This document shows, piece by piece, positions 28,534-36,957 of a stretch of 64,000 bases of DNA. Position 1 is the first letter of the stretch. Each line of letters begins with the position of its first letter. A model generated the notes under the pieces. It did no database searches and had not been told where the DNA came from. It was given only the letters and a program-made list of their open reading frames with translations. The translations under genes and the position numbers were made by a program. Source of the stretch: Desulforapulum autotrophicum (GTDB lineage: Bacteria > Desulfobacterota > Desulfobacteria > Desulfobacterales > Desulfolunaceae); NCBI GenBank assembly GCA_020723285.1, contig DYJE01000014.1, forward strand, positions 39,067 through 103,066, written 5' to 3'.

Positions 28534-29457
28534 TCATTTTCCATGTTTTTGTTTCAACGGCACGAATCCCGGATGAATGGTTTTCGCAAGGCATTCAAGC
28601 CCGTCCACCATCCGGGGTGTGGGCCGGTCAAGGATATCCGAATCGATAATGTAAACCCTTTTTTCCCGGACCGCTTCCAGATCGGGCCAGGATTCCCATT
28701 CTTTTTTGACATCCTCGAAAACAAGGCCCCGTGTCATGCTGGTGATAATCAGGATATCGGGGTTCAACGCCAGAATCTGCTCCCGTGAATACCGGGGGTA
28801 GGCGGAACCGCCCCCGGCGAGATTCACTGCACCCGCCGATTCCAGAAGCTCGTGAAGAAAAGATCCCTTTCCGGCGGAAACGATGGGTGACACCCCGATC
28901 TGGAGAAACACCCTGGGGCGTTTTCGGATGTTCCGGGTGAAGGCCTTCACATGATCGATCCGGGCGTTCATGGCACGGGTAAGCTCACGAGCCTTTTTCC
29001 GGGCATGGAGAAGTCCGCCCATCTCGGTAAGCGCCCCGATCACCGACCGGAGATCGTGGGGATCGAGGACATACACGGGAATTCCAAAGTCCGCCAGCCG
29101 GAGCACGGTGTCCTTGGGGTTCCCGTCTTTCACCGCCAGACAGAGGTCGGGCTTGAGCCGGAGGATGCGTTCCAGATCCGGCCGGATGTAGGACCCCACC
29201 TGGGGCAGCTTTTTTAGTTCCGCCGGATAATCGCTGTACTGTGTCACTCCTTTGAGAACGTCCTTTCGTCCCAGGGCGCAGACGATCTCGCTGAGGCTGG
29301 GGGCAAGAGCCACCACCCGTTTCGGATCATCGGGAATGCTGACCGTCCGCCCGGCCTGGTCGATAACGGTCCGGACGGCCCATGACGGTTTTGCCACCAT
29401 GAACAACAGGCCTGTCAAGCAGACCGAAAGAGCCGTTCGAACGAATTGTGTCTTCAT
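28534..29457 (-). CDS. btuF: Cobalamin-type ABC transporter substrate-binding protein (BtuF-like)
   Basis: A 307-residue periplasmic binding protein with a signal peptide (residues 1-27, ending PSWA). The class-III pattern is clear: RTVIDQAGRTVSIPDDPKRVVALAPSLSEIVCALG, then YPAELKKLPQVGSYIRPDLERILRLKPDL and a long connecting helix. It ends the btuB-btuF/cbiZ-tonB-btuF operon behind a B12 riboswitch, which supports a corrinoid ligand. No BtuC or BtuD gene is in the window. An iron-siderophore ligand is a less likely alternative. Confidence 0.82.
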   Translation of the reverse strand: MKTQFVRTALSVCLTGLLFMVAKPSWAVRTVIDQAGRTVSIPDDPKRVVALAPSLSEIVCALGRKDVLKGVTQYSDYPAELKKLPQVGSYIRPDLERILRLKPDLCLAVKDGNPKDTVLRLADFGIPVYVLDPHDLRSVIGALTEMGGLLHARKKARELTRAMNARIDHVKAFTRNIRKRPRVFLQIGVSPIVSAGKGSFLHELLESAGAVNLAGGGSAYPRYSREQILALNPDILIITSMTRGLVFEDVKKEWESWPDLEAVREKRVYIIDSDILDRPTPRMVDGLECLAKTIHPGFVPLKQKHGK

Positions 29458-29467
29458 GCCACCTCCT

Positions 29468-30220
29468 TCACACCGCCGTCAGTTTGAACACCAGGGGCAC
29501 CACCACCCACATGGACACCGGGCCTCGGCAATCCGTCCCCGGCTCGAAAAGCCAGACTTTCACGGAATTGAGGGCCGCCTGGTCAAGCACCGAAAAGCCG
29601 CTGGAACGCCGGAGGTTCAGCTCCCTGACCCGGCCGTCCGAATCCACCAGCACATTGATCTCCACCATGCCTTCAAGACGCCGGACACGGGCCGTTCGGG
29701 GATAAACCGGGGGCGGGTTGAGGCTGTAAAGGGGAACGGCTTTCCGTCCGGCGTCCATGGTTTTGTCTTCGGCTCCATGCATCCCCGGTGCCGCCGGATG
29801 CCCGTCCGGGTTGTTTTCGCCGGGACCAGCTTCCCCGGCACCGACACCTGTTTTATCATTTGAAAGGATACCGGTGAACGCCTGTTCCACAGACGTTTCA
29901 ACACCGGCCGTCTCCGGTTTGTCCCCGTCTTCCGGCAAACCGGGGGAAAGGTGCCGTCGGTCAGAAAATTCGGCGTCCTGTTCCCCATGCTCCGGAACTC
30001 CGTGTTGTGTCAAGGTTTTTACAGAATTCCGGCGTTCTTTGGGGGATAGCTGGAACCCTTCAGGCTTTCCACGGTTCCCGCTGATCATGTCGAGAGTCAC
30101 TTCCACATAACCCTTCGATTCCTCAAGGCCGCCCGCGTCCGGCCGGATTAAAACCAGGCAGGCCAGTATCAGGGCATGCAATGTCAGGGAAACCGTAAGG
30201 GAAATCATGGATTCTTTCAT
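29468..30220 (-). CDS. tonB: TonB-family energy transducer
   Basis: A 250-residue TonB-like protein: an N-terminal membrane helix (SLTVSLTLHALILACLVLI), a long low-complexity periplasmic spacer rich in Gly, Glu and Pro (about 25-165), and a C-terminal TonB domain (YPRTARVRRLEGMVEINVLVDSDGRVRELNLRRSSGFSVLDQAALNSVK). Start at 30220 follows AAGGAG; a longer start at 30241 has none. The spacer is unusual in lacking Pro-Lys repeats. Its place between the fusion protein and btuF in the riboswitch-controlled operon suggests it powers the BtuB-like receptor. Confidence 0.87.
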   Translation of the reverse strand: MKESMISLTVSLTLHALILACLVLIRPDAGGLEESKGYVEVTLDMISGNRGKPEGFQLSPKERRNSVKTLTQHGVPEHGEQDAEFSDRRHLSPGLPEDGDKPETAGVETSVEQAFTGILSNDKTGVGAGEAGPGENNPDGHPAAPGMHGAEDKTMDAGRKAVPLYSLNPPPVYPRTARVRRLEGMVEINVLVDSDGRVRELNLRRSSGFSVLDQAALNSVKVWLFEPGTDCRGPVSMWVVVPLVFKLTAV

Positions 30221-30241
30221 AACCGTCTCCTTGTCATCCAT

Positions 30242-32263
30242 TTAGGGACTCAACCGCTCCATGGTTCCCTTGATCAGGGCATTGAATGCCATTTCCATAA
30301 CAACCGGGAGTCCCTGGCCCGCGCAGATATCCGGAATATCGGTCACAGGTTTTCCCGCAATGTCCGACGCCATGGCAAGGGCCATGGTTTTAAAGAAAGA
30401 CAAATCCCTGACCAGGCGGTTACCATGGGCATCGCTAAGGGCCATGGCCCCTTCAATAAACGACGCGTATCGCGGAACAAGGAGCAGGTGTTCAAGCTCC
30501 GCCACTAGATCATCCTTATCCATGGCGCAGTCGCAGGATGATTTGTGGAGAAGGGACTGAAGCGACATATTCCTCTCCATCATCCGGTGGTAAACCGGTC
30601 TCTCTTCGGCAATGCCGTTCTGCATGAAAACAGCTTCTTTCACGGCCTCGTACACCGCCGTTCCGATGAGTTCCCCCATTTTTGAATGACCGCCGGTGTT
30701 TTCAACAGGTTTTCCCTCGCCGCCCGCCACCAGCACATTATCCGTTCCCGTGCCGGTGGCGGTATAGTCTATGGGAGAAAAGGAACTTCGGATGTCCAGG
30801 TCCTGAAGGGCCGCTGTCTTGGCTTCGGTGGCTGTGACCAGGGCCCGTGCCATGGCCCCCCGGCTCAGACGGCGGTTGGTGAGCAGAATGATGTTGATGG
30901 TTCCCGGTTCCACATGCTCTCCACGGTCTTTCGAAGTCCTGAGGGCGTTGCCACGGACACCGGCAGTGACAAGTGCCACCACCTTCAGGAACTGGAAGGA
31001 CTTCTCTTTCACCGCCAGATGATCCATGTCGGCTCCGGTGAACAGAAAAGCTGTGGTTTCGCTATGGAGGTTCAGCGCTGAAAAGGCCCGTTTTTTAAGC
31101 CCTTCAAGCCCTTCATCATGGCCCATGCTCCAGGTCTGAGGGGGGAAATAATGATTCCCCAAAACCCGGACACCTTCCCTGAACCCTTCCAGGGTGGACA
31201 TCACTTCCTGGGGCCGGGCACATTCAATCACCAGGCTCTTGTGGATAAAATCGAAGATCGCGCTCTGCCTGACCGAAGCCTTCCGGATTGAAGGAAGGCC
31301 CACATCCAGTTTTTTTTCTTCGGCCAGATCCGGCCTCAGGTTATTGGGATCAGAGTTCCGGAAAAGGTCGGGATAAAGATCGGCGGCAAGACTGCCCACA
31401 AAATGACCCATCCGGCTGGATGCCCGGCAGGTCAGATCACAGGGATAAAAACGGATTGCCCTGTTTTTGACAGCATCCACATTCTTAAAAATCGGTCGTG
31501 AAAGAAGCCCCGACTCCGCAGACCGGTCCTCACCGCAGCCGTACATCATCTGGGGATTGAAGGCCGTGAACTCTTCAGGCTCCATGGACACGATGGCACC
31601 ATTTTTACCGGTCTTCGGCGGAATGCCCCCCGCCGCCCGAATCAATTCGTTTTGAAAGGAATCGTCGCCCGGAGTCATCAGCGAGTCCCGGCCCATCAGC
31701 CGCAATACACGTTTCCGTTTTTCCATGTGGACCCGCCCGACGATCTTCGCGATGCGTTCCATGTCCTTCCTTGAGGCTTCCGTCACTTCAAGCGCCTGGG
31801 CTTCACAACCGCAAAGCCGGCCGAGAACAGCTGTAAGTTCGTATGCACGGTTTATGCTTCCAATATTCCACTGAACCACGGGACAGATCTTTTCCCAGCC
31901 TGGAATGCGGTCATGATGAAGGTCAGCCACAATCAGAAGATCCGGGGACAAAGACCGGATTTTTTCCGTGGACGGTGAAAAAAAACCGCCCACAACAGGC
32001 CGGAGTGTTGCCCCGGACGGATAAAGATCATGAAATGTCACCCCGGCCACACGGTTTCCGGCCCCCATGGCGAACAACAATTCAGTGAGAGAGGGAACCA
32101 GACACACAATCCTTTCAGGCGGTTTTTCAAAACACACCTCCTTGCCCCGGTCATCTCTGATGACGCTGGAAAAGGCCAGGGCCGATAAAGGACTGACTAT
32201 CACAAGCACGATCACGACCCGGACCACCATGCGGCTGGCCGTCAATAACGTTGGTTTTTTCAC
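30242..32263 (-). CDS. Exported fusion of a BtuF-like binding protein and adenosylcobinamide amidohydrolase CbiZ
   Basis: A 673-residue protein. The GTG at 32263 (after AAAGGA) is preferred because it gives a clean signal peptide (KKPTLLTASRMVVRVVIVLVIVSPLSALA). Residues about 35-310 are a corrinoid-binding BtuF-like domain (PPERIVCLVPSLTELLFAMG). Residues about 350-560 match CbiZ (VTAGVRGNALRTSKDRGE, EPGTINIILLTNRRLSRGAMARALVTATEAKTAALQDL, ATGTGTDNVLV, GGHSKMGELIG). A 110-residue tail with a Cys-rich SSCDCAMDKDD block is unrecognised. CbiZ cleaves the aminopropanol arm of adenosylcobinamide in corrinoid salvage and is normally cytoplasmic, so a periplasmic form is unusual. TTG at 32326 is a weaker alternative start. 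Confidence 0.85.
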   Translation of the reverse strand: MKKPTLLTASRMVVRVVIVLVIVSPLSALAFSSVIRDDRGKEVCFEKPPERIVCLVPSLTELLFAMGAGNRVAGVTFHDLYPSGATLRPVVGGFFSPSTEKIRSLSPDLLIVADLHHDRIPGWEKICPVVQWNIGSINRAYELTAVLGRLCGCEAQALEVTEASRKDMERIAKIVGRVHMEKRKRVLRLMGRDSLMTPGDDSFQNELIRAAGGIPPKTGKNGAIVSMEPEEFTAFNPQMMYGCGEDRSAESGLLSRPIFKNVDAVKNRAIRFYPCDLTCRASSRMGHFVGSLAADLYPDLFRNSDPNNLRPDLAEEKKLDVGLPSIRKASVRQSAIFDFIHKSLVIECARPQEVMSTLEGFREGVRVLGNHYFPPQTWSMGHDEGLEGLKKRAFSALNLHSETTAFLFTGADMDHLAVKEKSFQFLKVVALVTAGVRGNALRTSKDRGEHVEPGTINIILLTNRRLSRGAMARALVTATEAKTAALQDLDIRSSFSPIDYTATGTGTDNVLVAGGEGKPVENTGGHSKMGELIGTAVYEAVKEAVFMQNGIAEERPVYHRMMERNMSLQSLLHKSSCDCAMDKDDLVAELEHLLLVPRYASFIEGAMALSDAHGNRLVRDLSFFKTMALAMASDIAGKPVTDIPDICAGQGLPVVMEMAFNALIKGTMERLSP

Positions 32264-32501
32264 CCTAAATATCCTTTCTCCCAAGGGATTAGCCATTCTG
32301 TCCTTGGGCCCGTTAACAGCAAACAAAGTATGAATGATGATAAAAAAGAGAGCCCGGCCCGGATCGCCGGTCCGGAGACATGAACCTTGATCCGGGCAAA
32401 GGAAAATGGTAAAAACGAACTGTTCAATGTCCGTCCCCCCCCCTTTTAGAAGGTGGCGTCTTCAAAAGGGGGATGACCTTTTCCTGAACCGGGCTCCCCG
32501 C

Positions 32502-34445
32502 TCACAGACTCACTTTGACCCCCGCGTAACCGGACAACCCTGCGGTGGCGTAAGACCAGCATTCCTCATATTTTTCATCAAAAAGATTGTCGATCCGGCC
32601 GTAGATTTCCACCTGTTTCGTCACCTGATACGACAGGGCAAGATTCGTAAGGGTGTAGGCTAAAAGATAATCCACGCGATTGCCGTCGGCGTCTTTCGCA
32701 TAAGCGCTGTCCCTGCGTTTGTCGAGATACCGGACGTTCAGATCGGCAAGGGCTTTTTCCATAAAGCGGTATCGGACGTTCAGGATGTATTTGTTGTAGG
32801 GTCTTCGTGCCAGCCTTTTCCCGTCCGGATCTCTGGATTCCGTGTAATGGTGGGCAAGATCAAGATCGAGGTCTTTCACGGGTGACCATGATACCGAAGA
32901 TTCCACGCCGCTTGTCTTTGTCTTTCCGGCTAGCTGGTTGTACCGGGATGTTGAAAAATCGTACACAATACGGTCGTCAAAAATCATGTTGAAGTAAGTG
33001 CAGCTGACGTTCACCCCAGAATCTCTGAACGCCTGCTCAAGGCCGAAATCCCAGCCCCTGCTTTCTTCCGCTCCAAGATCTTTGTTGCCGTAGGTGGGTT
33101 CGAACAGCTCGTACAGTGTGGGGGCCCTGAAACCTGTTCCGTAGCTGGCCTTCACGGAGGTTCCTGTTTTGAATGCGTAGGAGGGCGCAAGACGGAACGT
33201 GGTCTTGCCGCCAAACCGGTCGTGGTCGTCAAAGCGGGCGCCGACGATAACCGTCACGGCATCGTTGGGCGCATACTGTTCCTGAACGCGCACACTGACA
33301 ATGTCCGAATCCTTTTCGGGCAATGCAGCGCTTTCCATGATTTCCCGGTAATACGAAACGCCGACGGACACGGTGCTTGCATCAAAATTCAAGTCGCCTG
33401 TGATGTCCCCTTCATGGGTCCTGCCTTTATAAAACCCGCCGTCAGAACCATCGTTTTCTGTGTATTCCCGTTTCTTGTCGGCCAGTTGATACGACAGGCG
33501 GGTGGTGATAAAACGGTCCGCGAACCGGTTGTTCAGGCTCACCTTGGACAGACTCTGCCGTGAATCCACACGCCGTTTGTGGGGGCTTGAAAGATCAGGC
33601 ACGGAATTCCAGTTTGCATCGTAGGCAAAGGCGTCTCCGGCAAAACCCGAACCGTAATCGTCCAGGTCCGTCCTTGAATCGGTGTACCGGGTCACCAGGT
33701 CCAGGCTTGCATTTTCAGAGAAATCACAACCCGCCCGGCCGGAAAACGAATCATTTTCATAGGCGTCTTTTTCCTTGGTGTTGCCGTCTTTATTAATTCG
33801 ATCGTTGTCATCGTCGGCCACGGAAAAACCGTCGGATCGGATGCCCGAAACGGCCAGGGCATAGTTCAAGGACGACGCCGAGCCCGAGGCCCCGGCCGCC
33901 GCCTTCACCGTGCCGTAAGATCCGCCGGAGACATCGGCGAAAAATGACCCCGGCCCTTTGCCCTTTTTCGTGATGATGTTCACCACACCCGCCGTGGCGT
34001 TGCTGCCGTACATCACGCTCATGGGGCCTTTCACCACCTCGATGCGTTCGATGTTGTCCACGGTGAGGTTGGACAGTTCGGCGCTGCGGTTGGCTGACGA
34101 GGGATCGTTCAGCATCACGCCGTCCACAAGGATCAGGGTGTTTTTGGAATCAGCGCCCCTTAAAAAGACCGAGGTCTGGGTTCCGGGGCCGCCGTTTGCC
34201 GCCACGTCCAGGCCGGGAAGCCCTTTTAAAATGTCGGCAACCGACGACGCTTTCTTCGCTTCGATGTCCTTTGCCGTGATCACCGTCACTGAATTGCCTC
34301 CGGCCTTTTCCACCGGAATTTCCGTTCCGGTGGCCGTCACCAGCACCTCCGGAAGACGGGTGACGCTGTCTTCGGCATACGCGCCACACACCGCGAAAAA
34401 AACATATCCTGCAAAAAGAACCCCGGCCATTCCCTGTTTGATCAT
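32502..34445 (-). CDS. btuB: TonB-dependent outer-membrane corrinoid receptor (BtuB-like)
   Basis: A 647-residue outer-membrane receptor. The start at 34445 follows AGGAGGAG and gives a signal peptide (IKQGMAGVLFAGYVFFAVCGAYA). A TonB box-like LPEVLVTATG comes next, then the plug (ADILKGLPGLDVAANGGPGTQTSVFLRG, LILVDGVMLNDPS) and a 22-strand-type barrel ending in LSGYAGVKVSL with a terminal Leu rather than Phe. A B12 riboswitch and terminator lie directly upstream, so corrinoid uptake is the best call. It heads the operon continuing with the BtuF-CbiZ fusion, tonB and btuF. Confidence 0.88.
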   Translation of the reverse strand: MIKQGMAGVLFAGYVFFAVCGAYAEDSVTRLPEVLVTATGTEIPVEKAGGNSVTVITAKDIEAKKASSVADILKGLPGLDVAANGGPGTQTSVFLRGADSKNTLILVDGVMLNDPSSANRSAELSNLTVDNIERIEVVKGPMSVMYGSNATAGVVNIITKKGKGPGSFFADVSGGSYGTVKAAAGASGSASSLNYALAVSGIRSDGFSVADDDNDRINKDGNTKEKDAYENDSFSGRAGCDFSENASLDLVTRYTDSRTDLDDYGSGFAGDAFAYDANWNSVPDLSSPHKRRVDSRQSLSKVSLNNRFADRFITTRLSYQLADKKREYTENDGSDGGFYKGRTHEGDITGDLNFDASTVSVGVSYYREIMESAALPEKDSDIVSVRVQEQYAPNDAVTVIVGARFDDHDRFGGKTTFRLAPSYAFKTGTSVKASYGTGFRAPTLYELFEPTYGNKDLGAEESRGWDFGLEQAFRDSGVNVSCTYFNMIFDDRIVYDFSTSRYNQLAGKTKTSGVESSVSWSPVKDLDLDLAHHYTESRDPDGKRLARRPYNKYILNVRYRFMEKALADLNVRYLDKRRDSAYAKDADGNRVDYLLAYTLTNLALSYQVTKQVEIYGRIDNLFDEKYEECWSYATAGLSGYAGVKVSL

Positions 34446-34486
34446 GCTCTCCTCCTGGTTTTCCGGCCGGGGCGGCTGCAAGGCAC

Positions 34487-34526
34487 AAAAAAACCCCGGA
34501 CCGATATCTGTTATCCATCCGGGGTT
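34487..34526 (-). terminator. Riboswitch expression-platform terminator upstream of btuB
   Basis: On the minus strand, AACCCCGGA / TCCGGGGTT (9-bp perfect stem, 17-nt loop) is followed by a run of seven T. It sits between the B12 aptamer and the btuB start, so corrinoid binding probably causes premature termination. Confidence 0.85.
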
Positions 34527-34594
34527 CCCTGTTTCTCCAGAATGTTCAAAGGGAATCGCTTCCATGGTCCGTGAAAGCGGCAACATTTCCCATG

Positions 34595-34757
34595 TCGTTC
34601 AGGCAGGTCTTCTGACTTTCCGGTTCGTCCTTGCCCTTCGCCTTCCGTTTTTTAAACGCGGCATCATGAAGGGTTCGTCCCCGGTCACAGCGGCGGGCCC
34701 GTTCCCGATTTTCACGGGATTCCCTATTCTCCCGGAATTTTTATTCCGGGCACCTGA
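34595..34757 (-). promoter_or_regulatory. Cobalamin riboswitch controlling btuB operon
   Basis: On the minus strand the conserved B12 box AGTCAGAAGACCTGCCT is at 34601-34617. Upstream are the other conserved parts: GGTGCC at the 5' end, GAATAGGGAATCCCGTGAAAATCGGGAACGGGCCCGCCGCTGTGA-type core (34660-34735). It is followed by a terminator and btuB. Repression by adenosylcobalamin or a related corrinoid is expected from the family. Confidence 0.93.
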
Positions 34758-34770
34758 ACGTTATTTTTTT

Positions 34771-35268
34771 TTATTTGGAACAGGACGTGACAAACCGACC
34801 GTCGGCTTTTTTATCCAGAACCTCTTCCCTTTTTCCGGTCAGCCAGCCCGAGCGGACATCGCCCGGAGGCACGTCGAACTCCGGGGCGTAGGGTTTGATG
34901 TCCAGAAGTGGCGTTCCATCCAGAACATCCACACCCAGAATCTCAAGCGTGGCACCCCGCACTGCGGCGAGCCGCACGATGGACAATCCGATGGGATTGG
35001 GCCGTCTTGGGGCACGTGTGGCGAAAAGGCCCCGCTTTTCCGTATCCATGAACGGCGTCACCGTCAGGCTGAAGCCTTCGGATTTGTTGAAATGGTAAAG
35101 AAGAATCACATGGGAAAACCCTTCCAGGTCTTTGAGCCCTTCGGCATACTCCGGAAACAGCTCCACGGTGCCGGAAACCTCTTCCGCACCCCTGGGCTGA
35201 ATGGGCATGCCTTCCCTTTCACGATAGGGGCTTCGAATCGTTCCGATGGGGGTCAGGGTGATATCCAT
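34771..35268 (-). CDS. trmO: tRNA (m6t6A37) methyltransferase TrmO (TsaA family)
   Basis: A 165-residue member of the TrmO/YaeB/TsaA family, which methylates t6A37 in some tRNAs using SAM. The core signature is RAPRRPNPIGLSIVRLAAV, with YREREGMPIQPRGA near the start and LDGTPLLDIKPYAPEFD near the end. Start at 35268 follows AAGGAGGAA; the upstream ATG would overlap cbiK. It lies 26 bp downstream of cbiK and should share its B12 riboswitch, an unexpected regulon for a tRNA modification enzyme. Family members in such contexts may have another substrate. Confidence 0.85.
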   Translation of the reverse strand: MDITLTPIGTIRSPYREREGMPIQPRGAEEVSGTVELFPEYAEGLKDLEGFSHVILLYHFNKSEGFSLTVTPFMDTEKRGLFATRAPRRPNPIGLSIVRLAAVRGATLEILGVDVLDGTPLLDIKPYAPEFDVPPGDVRSGWLTGKREEVLDKKADGRFVTSCSK

Positions 35269-35294
35269 GATTCCTCCTTGCGCCGCATCCGGCG

Positions 35295-36200
35295 TCAATG
35301 CTTCATATGGGGGTTCAAATGATCCATGGCCAGTTTCAGGTGGCCGATCCAGATGGCGGCCATGTTATCGTACTCCGCCGTCCCTTTCAGCACAGGAACG
35401 CAGGTGACGCCCGCCTTGGTGAGAATGGACTTCCAGCTGTCTTCCTCATCGCCGGCCATGTCGTTCCGGGCGTGGTCACCGGCCACGGACATGAAGGGAA
35501 CAAGAAAGGCTTTTTTTATGTTCTTCTCTTTCAGCATGGCGGAAATATCTTCGATGTCGGGGGAGCCTTCCACCGTCCCCACAAACACGTTGGGATCCTT
35601 TCTCTGAAGATGGAACATCATGGCCGCATAAAAGGCGTTGGACGGATGGGGGCTTCCGTGGCCCATGAGCACCACGGCGTCTTTGGACGTTCTCTCTTTG
35701 GGGATATTCTCAAGAACGGCCCGGCACACCCTGTCCATGTCGTCCTGGCTGGTCAGCAAAGGGTTGCCCAGCACAAGACTGTGAAAACCGCCGGACATAT
35801 GTCTGAAAGCCGAAACCGTCTTTTCGAGATCGTCGTATTCTTCCCCCAGAATGGTATGGAGGGACTGGACCGCCACATCGGTGAAACCCTGGTCCATCAT
35901 CCTCGCAAGGGCCATTTCCACGGAGTCCAGCTGTTTTCCCTGGGCCGCCAGTTTCTTCCGGATGATGGTGGAGGTGTAGGCCCAATGCACGGGCACATCG
36001 GGGAAAGATTTTCTCACCTGTGCCTCGATGTTGGCGAATGCCCCTTGGGCCTCGGGCATGCTGGTGCCGAAGGCCACGAGAAGAATGCCTTTTTTTGAGG
36101 GAGTCTCTTTGCCGTGATGACCGGCCAGACAGGGGGTCGAAATAAAAACGGTGACAAGAAGTGCGGTGCACAGCAGGTTTTTCAATGTTCTGTTTTTCAT
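35295..36200 (-). CDS. cbiK: Periplasmic sirohydrochlorin cobaltochelatase CbiK-type
   Basis: A 301-residue chelatase of the CbiK family that inserts Co2+ (or Fe2+) into sirohydrochlorin. Metal-site histidines are visible in VLMGHGSPHPSNAFY and VAGDHARNDMAG. Start at 36200 follows GGAGA and supplies a signal peptide (LKNLLCTALLVTVFISTPCLA), so this is the exported form known from Desulfovibrio (CbiK-P). It follows a B12 riboswitch and terminator and precedes trmO. The periplasmic enzyme's physiological role is debated: metal storage or heme/cobalt transport has been proposed rather than B12 synthesis itself. Confidence 0.88.
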   Translation of the reverse strand: MKNRTLKNLLCTALLVTVFISTPCLAGHHGKETPSKKGILLVAFGTSMPEAQGAFANIEAQVRKSFPDVPVHWAYTSTIIRKKLAAQGKQLDSVEMALARMMDQGFTDVAVQSLHTILGEEYDDLEKTVSAFRHMSGGFHSLVLGNPLLTSQDDMDRVCRAVLENIPKERTSKDAVVLMGHGSPHPSNAFYAAMMFHLQRKDPNVFVGTVEGSPDIEDISAMLKEKNIKKAFLVPFMSVAGDHARNDMAGDEEDSWKSILTKAGVTCVPVLKGTAEYDNMAAIWIGHLKLAMDHLNPHMKH

Positions 36201-36255
36201 GGTGCGGTTCTCCGTTCCGGCATGCGGTTTCAGTGAAACATTGCGGTTGCCCGGA

Positions 36256-36296
36256 GAAAAAAAATCCCCGGACCTCTTGAAAAAAGATCCGGGGAT
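36256..36296 (-). terminator. Riboswitch expression-platform terminator upstream of cbiK
   Basis: On the minus strand ATCCCCGGA / TCCGGGGAT forms a 9-bp stem with a 15-nt loop, followed by a run of eight or more T. It sits between the second B12 aptamer and the cbiK start. Confidence 0.85.
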
Positions 36297-36361
36297 ATCC
36301 CATTTATCCATGAAGATCTCGGAAAACCCGTCTCCGTCCGCGAGACACATTGGGTTTCCAT

Positions 36362-36575
36362 TCGCCAAGGCAGGTCTTCTGACTCTCCTTCCTTACAGGC
36401 AGCCTTCCCGGTCTGTTCGACCAGTGGCATATAAAGCCGGTGAGGTTTCCTTTCAACCCGTGAAAAGACAAGGATTACAGCGGCGGGCCCGTTCCCGGTT
36501 TTCACGGGATTCCCTCCGGAACGCCTGATGATCGCGGGTTCCGGCTCGTATCGAGCGCCTTTGCGTTGAAAGTTA
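36362..36575 (-). promoter_or_regulatory. Cobalamin riboswitch controlling cbiK-trmO
   Basis: On the minus strand an identical B12 box AGTCAGAAGACCTGCCT is at 36368-36384. The core GGGAATCCCGTGAAAACCGGGAACGGGCCCGCCGCTGTAATCC is at about 36475-36520, with a CCGGAAC/GTTCCGG helix further 5'. The 5' boundary is approximate. A terminator follows before cbiK. Confidence 0.92.
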
Positions 36576-36625
36576 TCCCTAACCCATGGGAAGAACGCCT
36601 GTCAAGAAAAAATATCCAAAGCCCC

Positions 36626-36654
36626 TTGCCAGACATAACCAAGTAGGTTATTTT
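36626..36654 (+). promoter_or_regulatory. mqsRA promoter with embedded MqsA-like operator
   Basis: TTGCCA (36626-36631), 17-bp spacer, TATTTT (36649-36654). Inside the spacer, ATAACC-AAGTA-GGTTAT (36635-36651) is a perfect inverted repeat resembling the AACCT...AGGTT operators bound by E. coli MqsA. Antitoxin binding here would give autorepression. Confidence 0.7.
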
Positions 36655-36667
36655 AAAGCATGGAAAA

Positions 36668-36955
36668 ATGACACCTCACTGCAAACTCCATATCGTAAAA
36701 GCCCTTATCCAAGACGGCAGGTTACGATTCACTTTTTCAGCACTTGAAGGTGCTGCGGCGTTGGGGTTCAATACTGATGATATTATCAGAATGGTCATGG
36801 GTCTGACGGTAAACGATTTTTATAAAAGTATGACGACACACGCAGATCATCGGATTTGGCAGGACGTTTATAACGCTAAAACATCCGTTGGTGATGTTTA
36901 TTTAAAACTGACGGTTATCGACGATGTGCTAATCGTATCTTTCAAGGAGTTATAA
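36668..36955 (+). CDS. mqsR: MqsR-family mRNA interferase toxin
   Basis: A 95-residue toxin of the MqsR family (RelE-like fold), which cleaves mRNA at GC-containing sites. Recognised from LGFNTDDIIRMVMGLTVNDFYKSMTTHADHRIWQDVY and the closing YLKLTVIDDVLIVSFKEL, with the toxin before the antitoxin as in E. coli. No strong ribosome site precedes the ATG at 36668, suggesting weak translation. Two bases separate it from mqsA. Confidence 0.9.
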   Translation: MTPHCKLHIVKALIQDGRLRFTFSALEGAAALGFNTDDIIRMVMGLTVNDFYKSMTTHADHRIWQDVYNAKTSVGDVYLKLTVIDDVLIVSFKEL

Positions 36956-36957
36956 TC

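Noticed and set aside
32441..32474. CCCCCTTTT / AAAAGGGGG hairpin after btuB as a terminator
   Set aside because: The next gene of the operon follows on the same strand and no U-run follows the stem. It may be a small processing hairpin, but evidence is too thin for a feature.
33958..35322. A 454-codon plus-strand open frame across btuB, a riboswitch and trmO
   Set aside because: It crosses three minus-strand features with strong motifs and a structured RNA, which a real gene would not do.
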